From the NCBI GenBank assembly GCA_019057975.1, contig JAHLWJ010000139.1:1-10995 (forward strand): DNA of 10,995 nt. The letters are read 5' to 3'. Shown piece after piece: positions 1-7,796 of the stretch. Made by a program: the position numbers and the translations under genes. Source of the stretch: Promethearchaeota archaeon. Its GTDB lineage: Archaea; Asgardarchaeota; Lokiarchaeia; Sigynarchaeales; SOKP01. The notes beneath the pieces were generated by a model. That model saw only the letters and a list, made by a program, of their open reading frames with translations. It did no database searches and was not told where the DNA came from. Numbering within the stretch: the first letter of the stretch is position 1; each line of letters begins with the position of its first letter.

Positions 1-398
1 GGTTCGGTAAAACAAAAACATCCTTTTTTTTCGCCAGTTACTATAGGTTTAATGTGTTTCCCGAGAGTTTCTTGCCTTCTAAAAGCTAATATCAAACCTG
101 CGGGATAAACACTTGAACCCCGCACCATATCATAAACCAAACTCTCATATGATAATGCCTCTGATAGTAACATTTCTTGGAAAGAAGAACCACCCCTGCC
201 TCCCAATTCTTTAGGATACCTTAATCCAAGCAAGCCCTTTTTTCCTAAAGGTTCCAAAACATCCCAAACACTAATTTTACCATCTTCCATATCTTGCGTT
301 TTGGGAGCAACATCTGATGCAATTAGTTCATCAATTTCTTTTTTAAACTCAATATCTTTTTCACTGAGGAGTTCGAGATCAATAACAATTTTTTTCAT
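1..398 (-). CDS. Acyl-CoA dehydrogenase, N-terminal part (runs off window)
   Basis: Reading leftward from an ATG at 398, the frame stays open to the window edge, giving about 132 residues of a protein that normally has about 380-400. The fragment starts MKKIVIDLELLSEKDIEF. It contains the helical N-terminal domain typical of acyl-CoA dehydrogenases, with GLLGLRYPKELGGRGGS at about residues 56-72, and ends in CFCFTEP. That last motif begins the conserved TEP-x-(A/G)-GSD segment, which contacts FAD and substrate. The family oxidises acyl-CoA to trans-2-enoyl-CoA with FAD and passes electrons to an electron-transfer flavoprotein, normally in the cytoplasm. The chain-length class cannot be told because the catalytic base lies beyond the window. 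No strong Shine-Dalgarno site precedes the ATG (only a weak TGATG). It shares strand with the acyl-CoA ligase at 3691-5376, which fits a fatty-acid or carboxylate degradation theme, but the GH20 gene and a 595-bp gap separate them. Confidence 0.9.
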   Translation of the reverse strand, partial: MKKIVIDLELLSEKDIEFKKEIDELIASDVAPKTQDMEDGKISVWDVLEPLGKKGLLGLRYPKELGGRGGSSFQEMLLSEALSYESLVYDMVRGSSVYPAGLILAFRRQETLGKHIKPIVTGEKKGCFCFTE

Positions 399-459
399 TT
401 TTCATCAATTTGCTAAATTTTCTATAAATAATTTGAATAATCTAAATCATATAATCTTT

Positions 460-618
460 CTAGAAGAAACAGTAATAAAAGAAGAAAAAGCAGGTAGACC
501 AAAACGAGAATATTCTGTGATAATTTAAAATATTTTTTAATTCTTCTTTTATAATGTCGATGAGATTTTTGTCGGCAATAATCCTTCTAAATTGTTCCAG
601 ATTTTTTGTCTGCATCAT
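460..618 (-). CDS. Small candidate ORF upstream of the dehydrogenase, 52 aa
   Basis: An ATG at 618 (followed at once by a second ATG at 615) opens a 52-residue frame ending in TAG at 460-462. The first half looks like an amphipathic, charged helix (NLEQFRRIIADKNLIDIIKE). The last 17 residues are almost all aromatic or hydrophobic, with a run of Phe and Tyr, so the product could be a small tail-anchored peptide. The ORF is co-oriented with the dehydrogenase and lies 61 bp before it, just downstream of the palindrome at 633-657. I recognise no family. The aromatic tail may equally come from reading T-rich non-coding DNA. A second open stretch in another minus-strand frame (447-524) reads EYSRFGLPAFSSF, so a frameshifted remnant of a longer gene is also possible. 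Chance occurrence cannot be excluded at this length and base composition. Confidence 0.25.
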   Translation of the reverse strand: MMQTKNLEQFRRIIADKNLIDIIKEELKNILNYHRIFSFWSTCFFFFYYCFF

Positions 619-632
619 CTTACAAAACTGTT

Positions 633-657
633 AATTACGTTCCTTCAGTACGTAATT
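633..657. promoter_or_regulatory. Perfect inverted repeat, operator-like
   Basis: AATTACGT (633-640) and ACGTAATT (650-657) form a perfect 8-bp inverted repeat around a 9-nt spacer. It lies 15 bp upstream of the small minus-strand ORF starting at 618 and about 20-40 bp downstream of the AT-rich palindrome at 676-687. That is where a repressor site overlapping an archaeal transcription start would sit. It could control leftward transcription of the dehydrogenase. The shape suits a dimeric helix-turn-helix regulator, but no such regulator gene is in the window. An RNA hairpin is the alternative. Confidence 0.4.
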
Positions 658-675
658 TTGACAAAATATTCAAAA

Positions 676-687
676 CTAAATATTTAG
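676..687. promoter_or_regulatory. Palindromic AT-rich box, possible TATA element
   Basis: CTAAATATTTAG is a perfect 12-bp palindrome in the gap between the dehydrogenase and the GH20 gene. On the minus strand it would place a transcription start near 650, inside the inverted repeat at 633-657. As an archaeal TATA box it is acceptable but not ideal, and AT-rich palindromes arise easily by chance in such DNA. Confidence 0.25.
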
Positions 688-764
688 ATTTTTATTAGGT
701 TCTTGGATATTAGAAAATTATTACACTGTATTGATTTATTTGAATAAACTATCATCTTAAAATT

Positions 765-929
765 ATGTCAAAAGCAGTATCGTATTACGATTGGAAATTA
801 TCATTTCAAAGAAAAATTGATACCCAAGAGGATGAATTAAATGATAATAAACCGGTTAATACATTAGGTATTTCTGAAAACAATTTTAAAGATTTTATAA
901 AAAATTGGAAAGAGAAAAATCTTAATTAA
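765..929 (+). CDS. Small hypothetical protein, 54 aa, only plus-strand candidate
   Basis: ATG at 765 opens a 54-residue frame ending in TAA at 927-929. The product starts MSKAVSYYDWKLSFQ and is strongly charged, with three Tyr/Trp in the first ten residues and a Lys/Trp-rich end (FKDFIKNWKEKNLN). It has no membrane segment. Amino-acid content is protein-like rather than the Phe/Ile/Lys-only content of random AT-rich reading. A stop lies 24 bp upstream in the same frame, so the start is confined. There is no Shine-Dalgarno site, so it would be leaderless or have a very short leader. A T-rich tract follows at 939-957. It would be transcribed divergently from the dehydrogenase and convergently to the GH20 gene. 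I do not recognise a family. Occurrence by chance remains quite possible. Confidence 0.4.
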   Translation: MSKAVSYYDWKLSFQRKIDTQEDELNDNKPVNTLGISENNFKDFIKNWKEKNLN

Positions 930-938
930 ATTGTTAAC

Positions 939-957
939 TTCTTATTTTCTGTTTTTT
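939..957 (+). terminator. T-rich tract, possible archaeal terminator
   Basis: Ten bases after the stop of the small plus-strand ORF the plus strand becomes T-rich, with TTTT followed by TTTTTT. Archaeal termination often needs only such tracts. It supports transcription of the small ORF weakly. Confidence 0.3.
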
Positions 958-993
958 AGATTTTGATTCACTTATATTATTTCTAAATTATAA

Positions 994-3588
994 CTATTCT
1001 ATTACATCATAACGGTTAAAGAGTCGAACGATTATTTTTACAAACCAAAAATACTTTTTTGACATTTTACTTACTAGTGAGTTTAAAAATGGCATTGAGT
1101 CGTCTGCATTTGAGGGGGTATTTTTTTCAAAATCTGGATAACTTAATCCACCAGTAGCTTTAGAAGGACTACCAAAGCTTTTAACGTTTTTCCAATCATT
1201 TTCATTTGTTCTTGATCCTACCCATGTTTTATCTGTTTTAATCTGAATTATTTTTTCCGACCTTAATTTTATAATCCCGTATATATTGATTGGGCTAATA
1301 CCGCCAATATAATCAATATTTTCGATCAAAACCGCATTTTCACCTTTTTGAATAAATTCTCCAAAGTTAAAAATTTTAATATTGTTTTCAATCCCCACAC
1401 AGTTAAGCGTTCGTCTTGTTATAACATGTCCCACATGTATTCCATTTATAGAAACTTTTGAAAAACAACCTGCTATTACCTGTAAGTAGGCTTGTTCAAC
1501 TTCCTCATCAATCTGAATATTTTTCTTATAAAATGTTGAATGAACTTGATGTATAAAACTCGAATCTAAATAAATTAATTCACTAGGGATATTAGGATCC
1601 TGCCACTTTTTATTATTTCTAAGCTCATCTAATTTATCATTATAGAATTTCAATAACCATAGATATTTTTGTTTAACTGATTTAAAACCATCTTCCTTAG
1701 AGCAATCTAACCATAGAATTTCATATTCATTCAACAGATTCTTTAAATCTATTATCAAGTTCTCGATTTCAATAATGCACTTATCTTTGAGAATTGATCT
1801 TTCTTTTTTTAGATAAAAATAAACAACATTTGAGGAGTTGATTCTTTTTTTGCAATAAAATCTTATGTGTTTAGCTATAAATGAAAGATTTCTGATATTG
1901 ATCTTATTTTTTAAAACAATTTTTTCCAATTCTTCACATTTTTCAATTACATCATCCATATCAGAAATTAAATCCTTAAAACCCTTAGTTTTAATATTTT
2001 TTTTATATTTTGAGGTATTTTTGTTAAAAGGATGAGCAAAGAAATGATTATAGTAGCCCGAAGTGCGCGTGTGCAATAGTTTTTTGTCTTGTATTGATCT
2101 AATCTTGCCAAATATCTCAATTAATCGGTGATCGTAGATACCAAAGAAATGAATAAATATACCTTTCCAGAAAATCATTTTATTAATCTCTTTACTTGGA
2201 TCCCAACCCACCATAGCAGAAAACACAAAACCATATATTCTATTTTCTCGAATCTCTTTATTCCGATAGTCACCCCAGCTTGAAGTTACTTCTCCATGTA
2301 TTCCTTTCTTATACCCATACTTAATCAAGTTTATAATATTTTGCTCATATTTATCAATGGAAGGAAAAATTCTATTGAAATCCATTATTGAAGGACTTAC
2401 CAATATTGGAAAATCATGATCCTTAATCCTATCTATTATTGGATGGCTTTTCTTACTGCTATAATTCCAATACATTATTATCATGTCTTTAGGAAGATTT
2501 TCAAGAACATCCTCATATTTGTATAGAATATCATGATAAATAACCAGCTTCTTATATCCATGTTTTTTGACTATATCGTATACTTTTTTATAATGTTTAA
2601 GGTATGCATTTCCAAGACCCTTTTCTTCAATGTATTGCTTTGAATTCACTTTGCCAACATCAAAACTTTCATCTGCACCAATATGAAAATATTCAGAAGT
2701 AAAAACTTCGCTTAATTCTCCAATCATTGTATCCAACATCTCATAAATTTCTTCATTTGCAATGTTAAGACTATTTGAACCTGGAAATTCTCCATACTTC
2801 CAATAATCTCGATTTCGCAAGATATTATCCCAGTGACCGATAGTTTGGAAAATTGGAATTACTTCAACAAAAAGTTTTTTAGCGAAATCAATTAATTCTT
2901 TTATTTCTTCCTTAGTATATGCACCTCGATTCTCTCCAATGTTAGGATAATTTTTAAACCTAAACATATCTTGCATATAAACTAAGTAGTATTGATTTAT
3001 TTTGTAATGACTTAAATTCTTGATGAATTTTTTTAAATTCTCAATTGTAGGAGCTTGCCCTCTTGAAATATCATCAGACACACCACGAATTTGTAAAGCA
3101 GGATAATCTAGTATTTGCATATTATTCAAAGAGAGTTTATCCTTAGCTGAGTTCAATAGTTGAAGTAAAGTCTGCATCCCATAATAAATCCCTTGTACTG
3201 AGTCTGCTTCTATTATCAATTTAGAGTCTTTAGAGATCAAGAGATATCCTTGATCTTTATAATTTTTTTCTGCTCTAACTATATTAAAAAGAGTTTCTGG
3301 AAAACCCGCAATACTTTTCTTTAAAAATGAGTGTATTTGCGGATATATTTCAAGATCTTGAACTTTAGTAACTTTTATTTTTTCCTTCAAATTAAAAGAT
3401 AAGAGTCTATCTTGTAATTGCTTGATAATGTAATTAAATTCTTCTTGTAAATCTGTAAAGATTATCGTATCTTTATTAATTTGAAATCCATGAGAATTAA
3501 TAATTTTAGCATATCGTGGATTTGGGATTAAAACCGATTCTTGTCTTGCTCCTTCAACCTTTTCTAAATTCTCTAAATAAATAAACAT
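994..3588 (-). CDS. GH20 beta-N-acetylhexosaminidase-like glycoside hydrolase, multidomain, 864 aa
   Basis: The predicted enzyme hydrolyses terminal beta-linked GlcNAc or GalNAc using a substrate-assisted mechanism. Residues about 50-160 resemble the non-catalytic GH20 N-terminal domain. The TIM barrel spans about 165-490, with R168 and D172 near its start, GHWD at 251-254, and FHIGADE at 301-307. D306-E307 is the catalytic pair, and conserved tryptophans stand at 374 and 438. The barrel style (QDMFRF, then FQTIGH) recalls the GcnA/NahA branch of GH20 rather than lysosomal-type enzymes. A helical region follows (about 530-660). After it comes a beta-rich galactose-binding-like domain (about 670-800) with [15 protein letters not shown] and TDKTW. 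The last 25 residues are basic and hydrophobic ([14 protein letters not shown]). There is no signal peptide, so it probably acts in the cytoplasm on imported oligosaccharides or recycled glycans. The ATG at 3588 has no clear Shine-Dalgarno site. The gene looks more AT-rich than its neighbours, hinting at a different history. Confidence 0.9.
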   Translation of the reverse strand: MFIYLENLEKVEGARQESVLIPNPRYAKIINSHGFQINKDTIIFTDLQEEFNYIIKQLQDRLLSFNLKEKIKVTKVQDLEIYPQIHSFLKKSIAGFPETLFNIVRAEKNYKDQGYLLISKDSKLIIEADSVQGIYYGMQTLLQLLNSAKDKLSLNNMQILDYPALQIRGVSDDISRGQAPTIENLKKFIKNLSHYKINQYYLVYMQDMFRFKNYPNIGENRGAYTKEEIKELIDFAKKLFVEVIPIFQTIGHWDNILRNRDYWKYGEFPGSNSLNIANEEIYEMLDTMIGELSEVFTSEYFHIGADESFDVGKVNSKQYIEEKGLGNAYLKHYKKVYDIVKKHGYKKLVIYHDILYKYEDVLENLPKDMIIMYWNYSSKKSHPIIDRIKDHDFPILVSPSIMDFNRIFPSIDKYEQNIINLIKYGYKKGIHGEVTSSWGDYRNKEIRENRIYGFVFSAMVGWDPSKEINKMIFWKGIFIHFFGIYDHRLIEIFGKIRSIQDKKLLHTRTSGYYNHFFAHPFNKNTSKYKKNIKTKGFKDLISDMDDVIEKCEELEKIVLKNKINIRNLSFIAKHIRFYCKKRINSSNVVYFYLKKERSILKDKCIIEIENLIIDLKNLLNEYEILWLDCSKEDGFKSVKQKYLWLLKFYNDKLDELRNNKKWQDPNIPSELIYLDSSFIHQVHSTFYKKNIQIDEEVEQAYLQVIAGCFSKVSINGIHVGHVITRRTLNCVGIENNIKIFNFGEFIQKGENAVLIENIDYIGGISPINIYGIIKLRSEKIIQIKTDKTWVGSRTNENDWKNVKSFGSPSKATGGLSYPDFEKNTPSNADDSMPFLNSLVSKMSKKYFWFVKIIVRLFNRYDVIE

Positions 3589-3645
3589 AATATTACTTAA
3601 ATTGTATGGAAAAAATAAACTTAGCTAAAAACAAAATCTAGAAAT

Positions 3646-3663
3646 TAATATTAAAAAAAGAAA
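3646..3663 (-). terminator. T-rich tract after the acyl-CoA ligase, possible terminator
   Basis: On the minus strand this reads TTTCTTTTTTTAATATTA, starting about 28 bp past the ligase stop and inside the 102-bp gap before the GH20 gene. Such a tract could end the transporter-ligase transcript, leaving the GH20 gene under its own control. There is no stem-loop. Confidence 0.3.
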
Positions 3664-3690
3664 TTGGTTTAAAAAATTGGAATAATTAAT

Positions 3691-5376
3691 TTAAACTTCT
3701 TCTCCCCTTCTTCTAGCCTCTATATCTTTAAGGTCCTTTCTTAAAACTTTACCCACTAAAGTCTCCGGGAGCTCCTTCCTGAACTCTATTTGTCTTGGAA
3801 CCTTGTAAGGTGCAAAATTCTTTCTACAGAATTCTTTAATTTCATTCTTTATTTCATCGCTTTCTCTATAACCGTCTTTTAAAACAATATATGCTTTAAC
3901 ATGTTCACTCCCAGGGTTATTAGGGTTTGGAATTCCAATGATAGCGACATTTTCGACAACTTCATTTTCAAATAAAACATCCTCAAGTTCCCTTGGATAA
4001 ACTTTAAATCCACTTACAATTATCATGTCTTTCTTACGATCTACTATGTATAGATAACCATCTTCATCCATCCTCCCGATATCCCCTGTCAATAGCCATC
4101 CATCTTTCAATTGACCCTCTGTTTCTTCTGGTTTATTCCAATACCCCATCATAACTTGAGGGCCTTTAATCATTATCTCACCTGATTCACCTTGAGGAAC
4201 AATTTTAGTATAATCATCAATATCTACAATTTTATATTCTGTATTGGGTAAAGCCAATCCTACTGACCCTATCTTTCTTGTACCTTTTAAGGGATTAACA
4301 TGAGTTGCCGGTGACGCCTCAGTCATTCCGTATCCTTCAACGATTATAGCACCAGTTCTTTTTTCAAACTCCTTAAGAACTTCAGGGGGCATTGGGGCAG
4401 CACCGCTATTACATACTTTGATTGATTTGAGATCTTTTGCATAATCTTCAAGATCATCACGTTCTAATAAACGCATATACATCGTTGGTACACCAGGAAA
4501 CATTGCGGGATGGGTTGCTTTAATAGCTTCAAATAATCCTTTTTGATCTCGAGGATCTGGATGTAAAACGATGGTTGTTCCGCTAAATATAAAACTGTTC
4601 ATACAAACCTGCATACCATAGATATGGAACAATGGGAGTGTAGTAAGTGCAGTCATTTTCCCTCTTTTTGCTATAGATTTTGTCCATTCATACATTTGTA
4701 TACAATTTGCTACGAGATTATGATGTGTAAGCATTGCTCCTTTAGGTAATCCTGTTGTTCCTCCTGTATATTGTAAAATTGCTATATCTTCTTTCGCATT
4801 CGTTTCAAATTTAGGGGGGTTAGGCTTAGTTTTTTCAATCAAGTTTAAAAACTGCATAGTTCCAGCTATTTCTGGGGGGTTTCTTGATGACATTGGACCA
4901 TAATCCATTATATTGGTTATAATAATATGTCTAAGACGTGTCCTCTCCTTTATATTCATTATTTTTTCGAGCTGGTTATCCCATGTGATAATTATTTCTG
5001 CTCCAGAATCATTAAGTTGATAAGCTAATTCATGCTCAGTATGAAGAACACTACACGCTGTTACTGTCGCTCCTGCTTTCTGGATACCATAAAAAGCAAA
5101 TGGGAATTGAGGCATATTTGGAAGCATTATAGCAATAACATCACCTTTTTTTGCACCTAAATCAACTAAAACTGTTGCAAGTCTATCAGCTATATCTTTA
5201 AATCTTTTATATGAAATCTTATTTTTCATAAACCATATAGCAGTTCGACCACCAAATTCTTCTGTAGTATTATCTAGAAACTCAAAAATATTAATTTCAG
5301 GAATTTCTACTTCTATTGGAACACCTTCGTCATAATGCTTTAACCATGGTTTTGCAGCATATGGATTTTCACTCAT
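3691..5376 (-). CDS. AMP-forming acyl-CoA ligase (fatty-acid/carboxylate-CoA synthetase), 561 aa
   Basis: The protein belongs to the ANL adenylate-forming superfamily and should make an acyl-CoA from a carboxylic acid, ATP and CoA. All core motifs are intact. The phosphate-binding loop YTGGTTGLPKG is at 203-213, GYGMTE at 348-353, and TGD at 430-432. The hinge region DRKKD is at 446-450. The C-terminal GKVLRK at 542-547 carries the catalytic lysine K543. Length is normal and there are no membrane segments. Overall it looks like the long/medium-chain fatty-acid ligases common in archaea, but substrate length cannot be read from sequence. Aromatic or branched acids are possible. The ATG at 5376 is preceded by GAGGT (5388-5392) with an 11-nt spacer. 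It is the last gene of the probable transporter operon, 70 bp after the HEAT-repeat gene. It may activate the compound that the transporter brings in. Confidence 0.95.
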   Translation of the reverse strand: MSENPYAAKPWLKHYDEGVPIEVEIPEINIFEFLDNTTEEFGGRTAIWFMKNKISYKRFKDIADRLATVLVDLGAKKGDVIAIMLPNMPQFPFAFYGIQKAGATVTACSVLHTEHELAYQLNDSGAEIIITWDNQLEKIMNIKERTRLRHIIITNIMDYGPMSSRNPPEIAGTMQFLNLIEKTKPNPPKFETNAKEDIAILQYTGGTTGLPKGAMLTHHNLVANCIQMYEWTKSIAKRGKMTALTTLPLFHIYGMQVCMNSFIFSGTTIVLHPDPRDQKGLFEAIKATHPAMFPGVPTMYMRLLERDDLEDYAKDLKSIKVCNSGAAPMPPEVLKEFEKRTGAIIVEGYGMTEASPATHVNPLKGTRKIGSVGLALPNTEYKIVDIDDYTKIVPQGESGEIMIKGPQVMMGYWNKPEETEGQLKDGWLLTGDIGRMDEDGYLYIVDRKKDMIIVSGFKVYPRELEDVLFENEVVENVAIIGIPNPNNPGSEHVKAYIVLKDGYRESDEIKNEIKEFCRKNFAPYKVPRQIEFRKELPETLVGKVLRKDLKDIEARRRGEEV

Positions 5377-5414
5377 TTTTTTTAATTACCTCTTATTTCT
5401 CATTGATATTATAT

Positions 5415-5446
5415 TTAATCTTAAAAATAATTTATTAATCTTAAAA
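5415..5446. repeat. Two direct copies of a 12-bp AT-rich unit
   Basis: TTAATCTTAAAA occurs at 5415-5426 and again at 5435-5446, a 20-bp period, immediately after the HEAT gene stop (5447-5449 on the plus strand) and before the ligase Shine-Dalgarno site. It may be a chance duplication or a binding site spaced by two helical turns. Confidence 0.4.
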
Positions 5447-7072
5447 TTATTCTTCTGTTAGAGAATCAATAGCATTAATAGCTGATTCTCCCACATAATC
5501 AAATTCATCATGAATTAACTCATTTAAATTTGAAATAACATCCTCTGTATTTACACCGATCTTCCCTAATGCTTCAGATGTTCTCCATCTAACGTCGGGA
5601 TTTTTATCTTTTAATGCATTTAACAAGGAAGGGATGGCACTCTTAGCGGATTCACCTAATTTTCCTAAAGAAAGAGCAGTTTCACGCCTTACTTTCTTTT
5701 TTGGATCATTTAAAGCATATTCTAGTGCACGAGTTGTATCTTCAGAGTTAAATCCAATTTTGCCTAATGCACGAGCAGATTCAACTCTAATAGATGCTTT
5801 CTTTGATAGTGGATCTTTTGAAAAAGCTTTAAAAGCTCTTTTTATATTGTTAATAAATGAATATACATATTCTTCTTCTTGTTCAGGTATCTTTAAAAAA
5901 TTCACAAGAACGGGTATAGCATCATTAGCATTTATACCCATACCTCCTAGAGCAGAAATAATAATAATTTTCATTTCAGTTTGTCTTGACAATTCCTTGT
6001 AATTCCCAATTTCAAAAATTAATAGACCTAAAACAATAAGAATTGGTTGCCATAAAAGGAAATACGTCCACAAGGGAGGAAATAGAAATAGAAATAATAA
6101 ACTAAAAACATATGGTATAACGGATAAAATTAATATGTAATAACCTAAATTTGCAACCCTATATAAATTTTTAAATTTTATTTTAACACTTTCAAGTTCT
6201 TTTGTTAAAGCGGGAACCGCGGCTTCACCAATACTTCTAAGCCCATCAGCTGCTTTTCCCCTGACATTTTCAACTTTGTCAGTTAATAGATTTGCGACAC
6301 TGTCAATTATCTTAGGATCAGAAATCTTCATTTCTCCTAAAATGTCAATAGACTCTTTCCTTACAACTGCATTTTTATGAGTTAAGGACTCTAGGATACT
6401 TGGAATTGCTTCTTCACCTATTTCAGCAAGAGTATTTCCCACCCGGTACCGTACTCTCCAATCTGGGTCTTCAAGAGCGCTTAATAAACTAGGAATTGCT
6501 CTTGTTGTTCCTCTTCCAATTTGACTAATAGATTTAGCTGATGCAGTTCTAACTGTCCAACTTACATCCTTTAGGCGCTTCATCAACTTTGGAATTGCTT
6601 CATAAGCATCTGATCCAATTTCTCCAAGTGCTTTTGCTACTTCAGTTCTAACAAACTCGCTTTCATCATCCAATGCATCTATTAAACTAGAAATGGATTC
6701 AATAGTCGAATTTCCAATTTTGCCAAGAGCGGTTGCTGCTTCTTTTCTAATAGATTCTTCTTTATCTTTTAATGATTTTGATAATCTTGGTACGGCTTCT
6801 TTAGCTAAATTTCCAATTTTACCTAATGAACGAGCTGCTTCCCTACATATACTCCAATCATCATCTTCTAGACAGCTTATAATCTTTGAGACCGCATCTG
6901 CTGATTTTTCTCCTACTTTTCCTAATACATGGATAGAATTAAATCTAATTGATCTAATATCATGGTCTATATGATTAATTACCTCATTTAAGATAGACCC
7001 GTCTTTTTCAATCCTTGATAAGATAAGGTCAATCCTTGCGTCTCTTAATAATTTTTCTAATGGTGCTGACAT
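5447..7072 (-). CDS. HEAT-repeat protein with an internal transmembrane hairpin, 541 aa
   Basis: The start is placed at the ATG at 7072. It is preceded by GAGGTGA with a 5-nt spacer, whereas the alternative in-frame GTG at 7081 overlaps this ribosome-binding site. The protein is a HEAT solenoid. LGKIG-like turns recur at about residues 50, 83, 116, 149, 182, 215, 245 and 278, then 375, 436, 469, 502 and 535, nearly always 33 residues apart. This period is typical of the short HEAT-like repeats of the PBS-lyase type. Between 278 and 375 lies a strongly hydrophobic stretch, about 312-356, long enough for two membrane helices with a short turn at PPLW. So both repeat blocks should face the same, presumably cytoplasmic, side. 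HEAT solenoids bind proteins, so a scaffold or regulatory role is likely, but the partner is unknown. It sits 10 bp after the transporter ATPase LivF, whose TGA lies within its Shine-Dalgarno region, so translation is probably coupled. Confidence 0.9.
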   Translation of the reverse strand: MSAPLEKLLRDARIDLILSRIEKDGSILNEVINHIDHDIRSIRFNSIHVLGKVGEKSADAVSKIISCLEDDDWSICREAARSLGKIGNLAKEAVPRLSKSLKDKEESIRKEAATALGKIGNSTIESISSLIDALDDESEFVRTEVAKALGEIGSDAYEAIPKLMKRLKDVSWTVRTASAKSISQIGRGTTRAIPSLLSALEDPDWRVRYRVGNTLAEIGEEAIPSILESLTHKNAVVRKESIDILGEMKISDPKIIDSVANLLTDKVENVRGKAADGLRSIGEAAVPALTKELESVKIKFKNLYRVANLGYYILILSVIPYVFSLLFLFLFPPLWTYFLLWQPILIVLGLLIFEIGNYKELSRQTEMKIIIISALGGMGINANDAIPVLVNFLKIPEQEEEYVYSFINNIKRAFKAFSKDPLSKKASIRVESARALGKIGFNSEDTTRALEYALNDPKKKVRRETALSLGKLGESAKSAIPSLLNALKDKNPDVRWRTSEALGKIGVNTEDVISNLNELIHDEFDYVGESAINAIDSLTEE

Positions 7073-7082
7073 TTTAATCACC

Positions 7083-7796
7083 TCAAATTCCTAAATATAC
7101 TTGTTTAATGCGAGGTTCTTTTTCTAACTCTTCTTTTGTTCCTCTCATTTCGATTTTGCCTTCTTCAAGGACGTGAACATATTCAGATACAGCCATTGCT
7201 AAAACTGCATCTTGTTCTACTAATAGAGTGGTTGTACCACCTTTTTTTATTATATCAATAGCTTCAAATATCGTTTCCTTTATTTTTGGTGCCAAACCTA
7301 ATGATGGTTCATCCATTAATAGGAGTTTAGGATTAGCCATGAGTGCACGAGCAATCGCTAGCATCTGCTGCTCACCACCACTTAAAGTCCCAGCACGCTG
7401 TTTTTTTCTTTCTTTAAGGCGTGGAAATATTTCATAAACAAATTTCCTTAACTCACGAAATTTAGAACGATCTTTCAGTGTATAAGCACCCAAGTCCAAA
7501 TTTTCCGATACAGTCATGTCAAAAAACAATCTTCGACGCTCTGGACAGTGAGCAATACCTTTTCTGGCGATTCGATGAGGTTTTAATTCATCAATCCTTT
7601 CACCAAGGAATTCTATTTTACCTCGATCAGGTTCTTCTAAACCAGATATCACTCTAAGCAAAGTAGATTTTCCCGCACCGTTAGGCCCTATAACTGCCTC
7701 AAGAGCTCCTTCTTTTAAATCCAAATTAATCTCTTCAAGAGCTTTAGCTTTCCCATAATAAAAATATAATTTTTTTATATCAAGCAAATCCTTCAC
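7083..7796 (-). CDS. livF: Branched-chain amino-acid-type ABC transporter ATPase, LivF family
   Basis: This 237-residue ATPase matches the normal LivF length. Walker A GPNGAGKS is at 37-44, the family motif HCPERRRLF at about 83-91, the ABC signature LSGGEQQ at 138-144, and Walker B LLLMDEP at 158-164. The H-loop position carries Gln in LLVEQD (191-196), as is usual in LivF proteins, so this is not a defect. It pairs with LivG in the cytoplasm to drive import through LivH and LivM. The frame begins with GTG at 7796 and overlaps the end of LivG by 17 bp. TTG at 7787 is an alternative start with a better Shine-Dalgarno (AGGTGA, 5-nt spacer), which would remove three residues and leave an 8-bp overlap. 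The HEAT-repeat gene follows with its ribosome-binding site over the LivF stop. The substrate could be an amino acid or another small carboxylate. Confidence 0.93.
   Translation of the reverse strand: MKDLLDIKKLYFYYGKAKALEEINLDLKEGALEAVIGPNGAGKSTLLRVISGLEEPDRGKIEFLGERIDELKPHRIARKGIAHCPERRRLFFDMTVSENLDLGAYTLKDRSKFRELRKFVYEIFPRLKERKKQRAGTLSGGEQQMLAIARALMANPKLLLMDEPSLGLAPKIKETIFEAIDIIKKGGTTTLLVEQDAVLAMAVSEYVHVLEEGKIEMRGTKEELEKEPRIKQVYLGI

Noticed and set aside
301..528. Plus-strand 75-codon frame
   Set aside because: Its first third is antisense to the acyl-CoA dehydrogenase N-terminus and the rest runs over AT-rich gap sequence; serine- and isoleucine-rich content is typical of a shadow.
7083..7796. 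Loss of the H-loop histidine in LivF as a defect
   Set aside because: Gln in the EQ(N/D) context is the usual LivF sequence, so it is a family trait.
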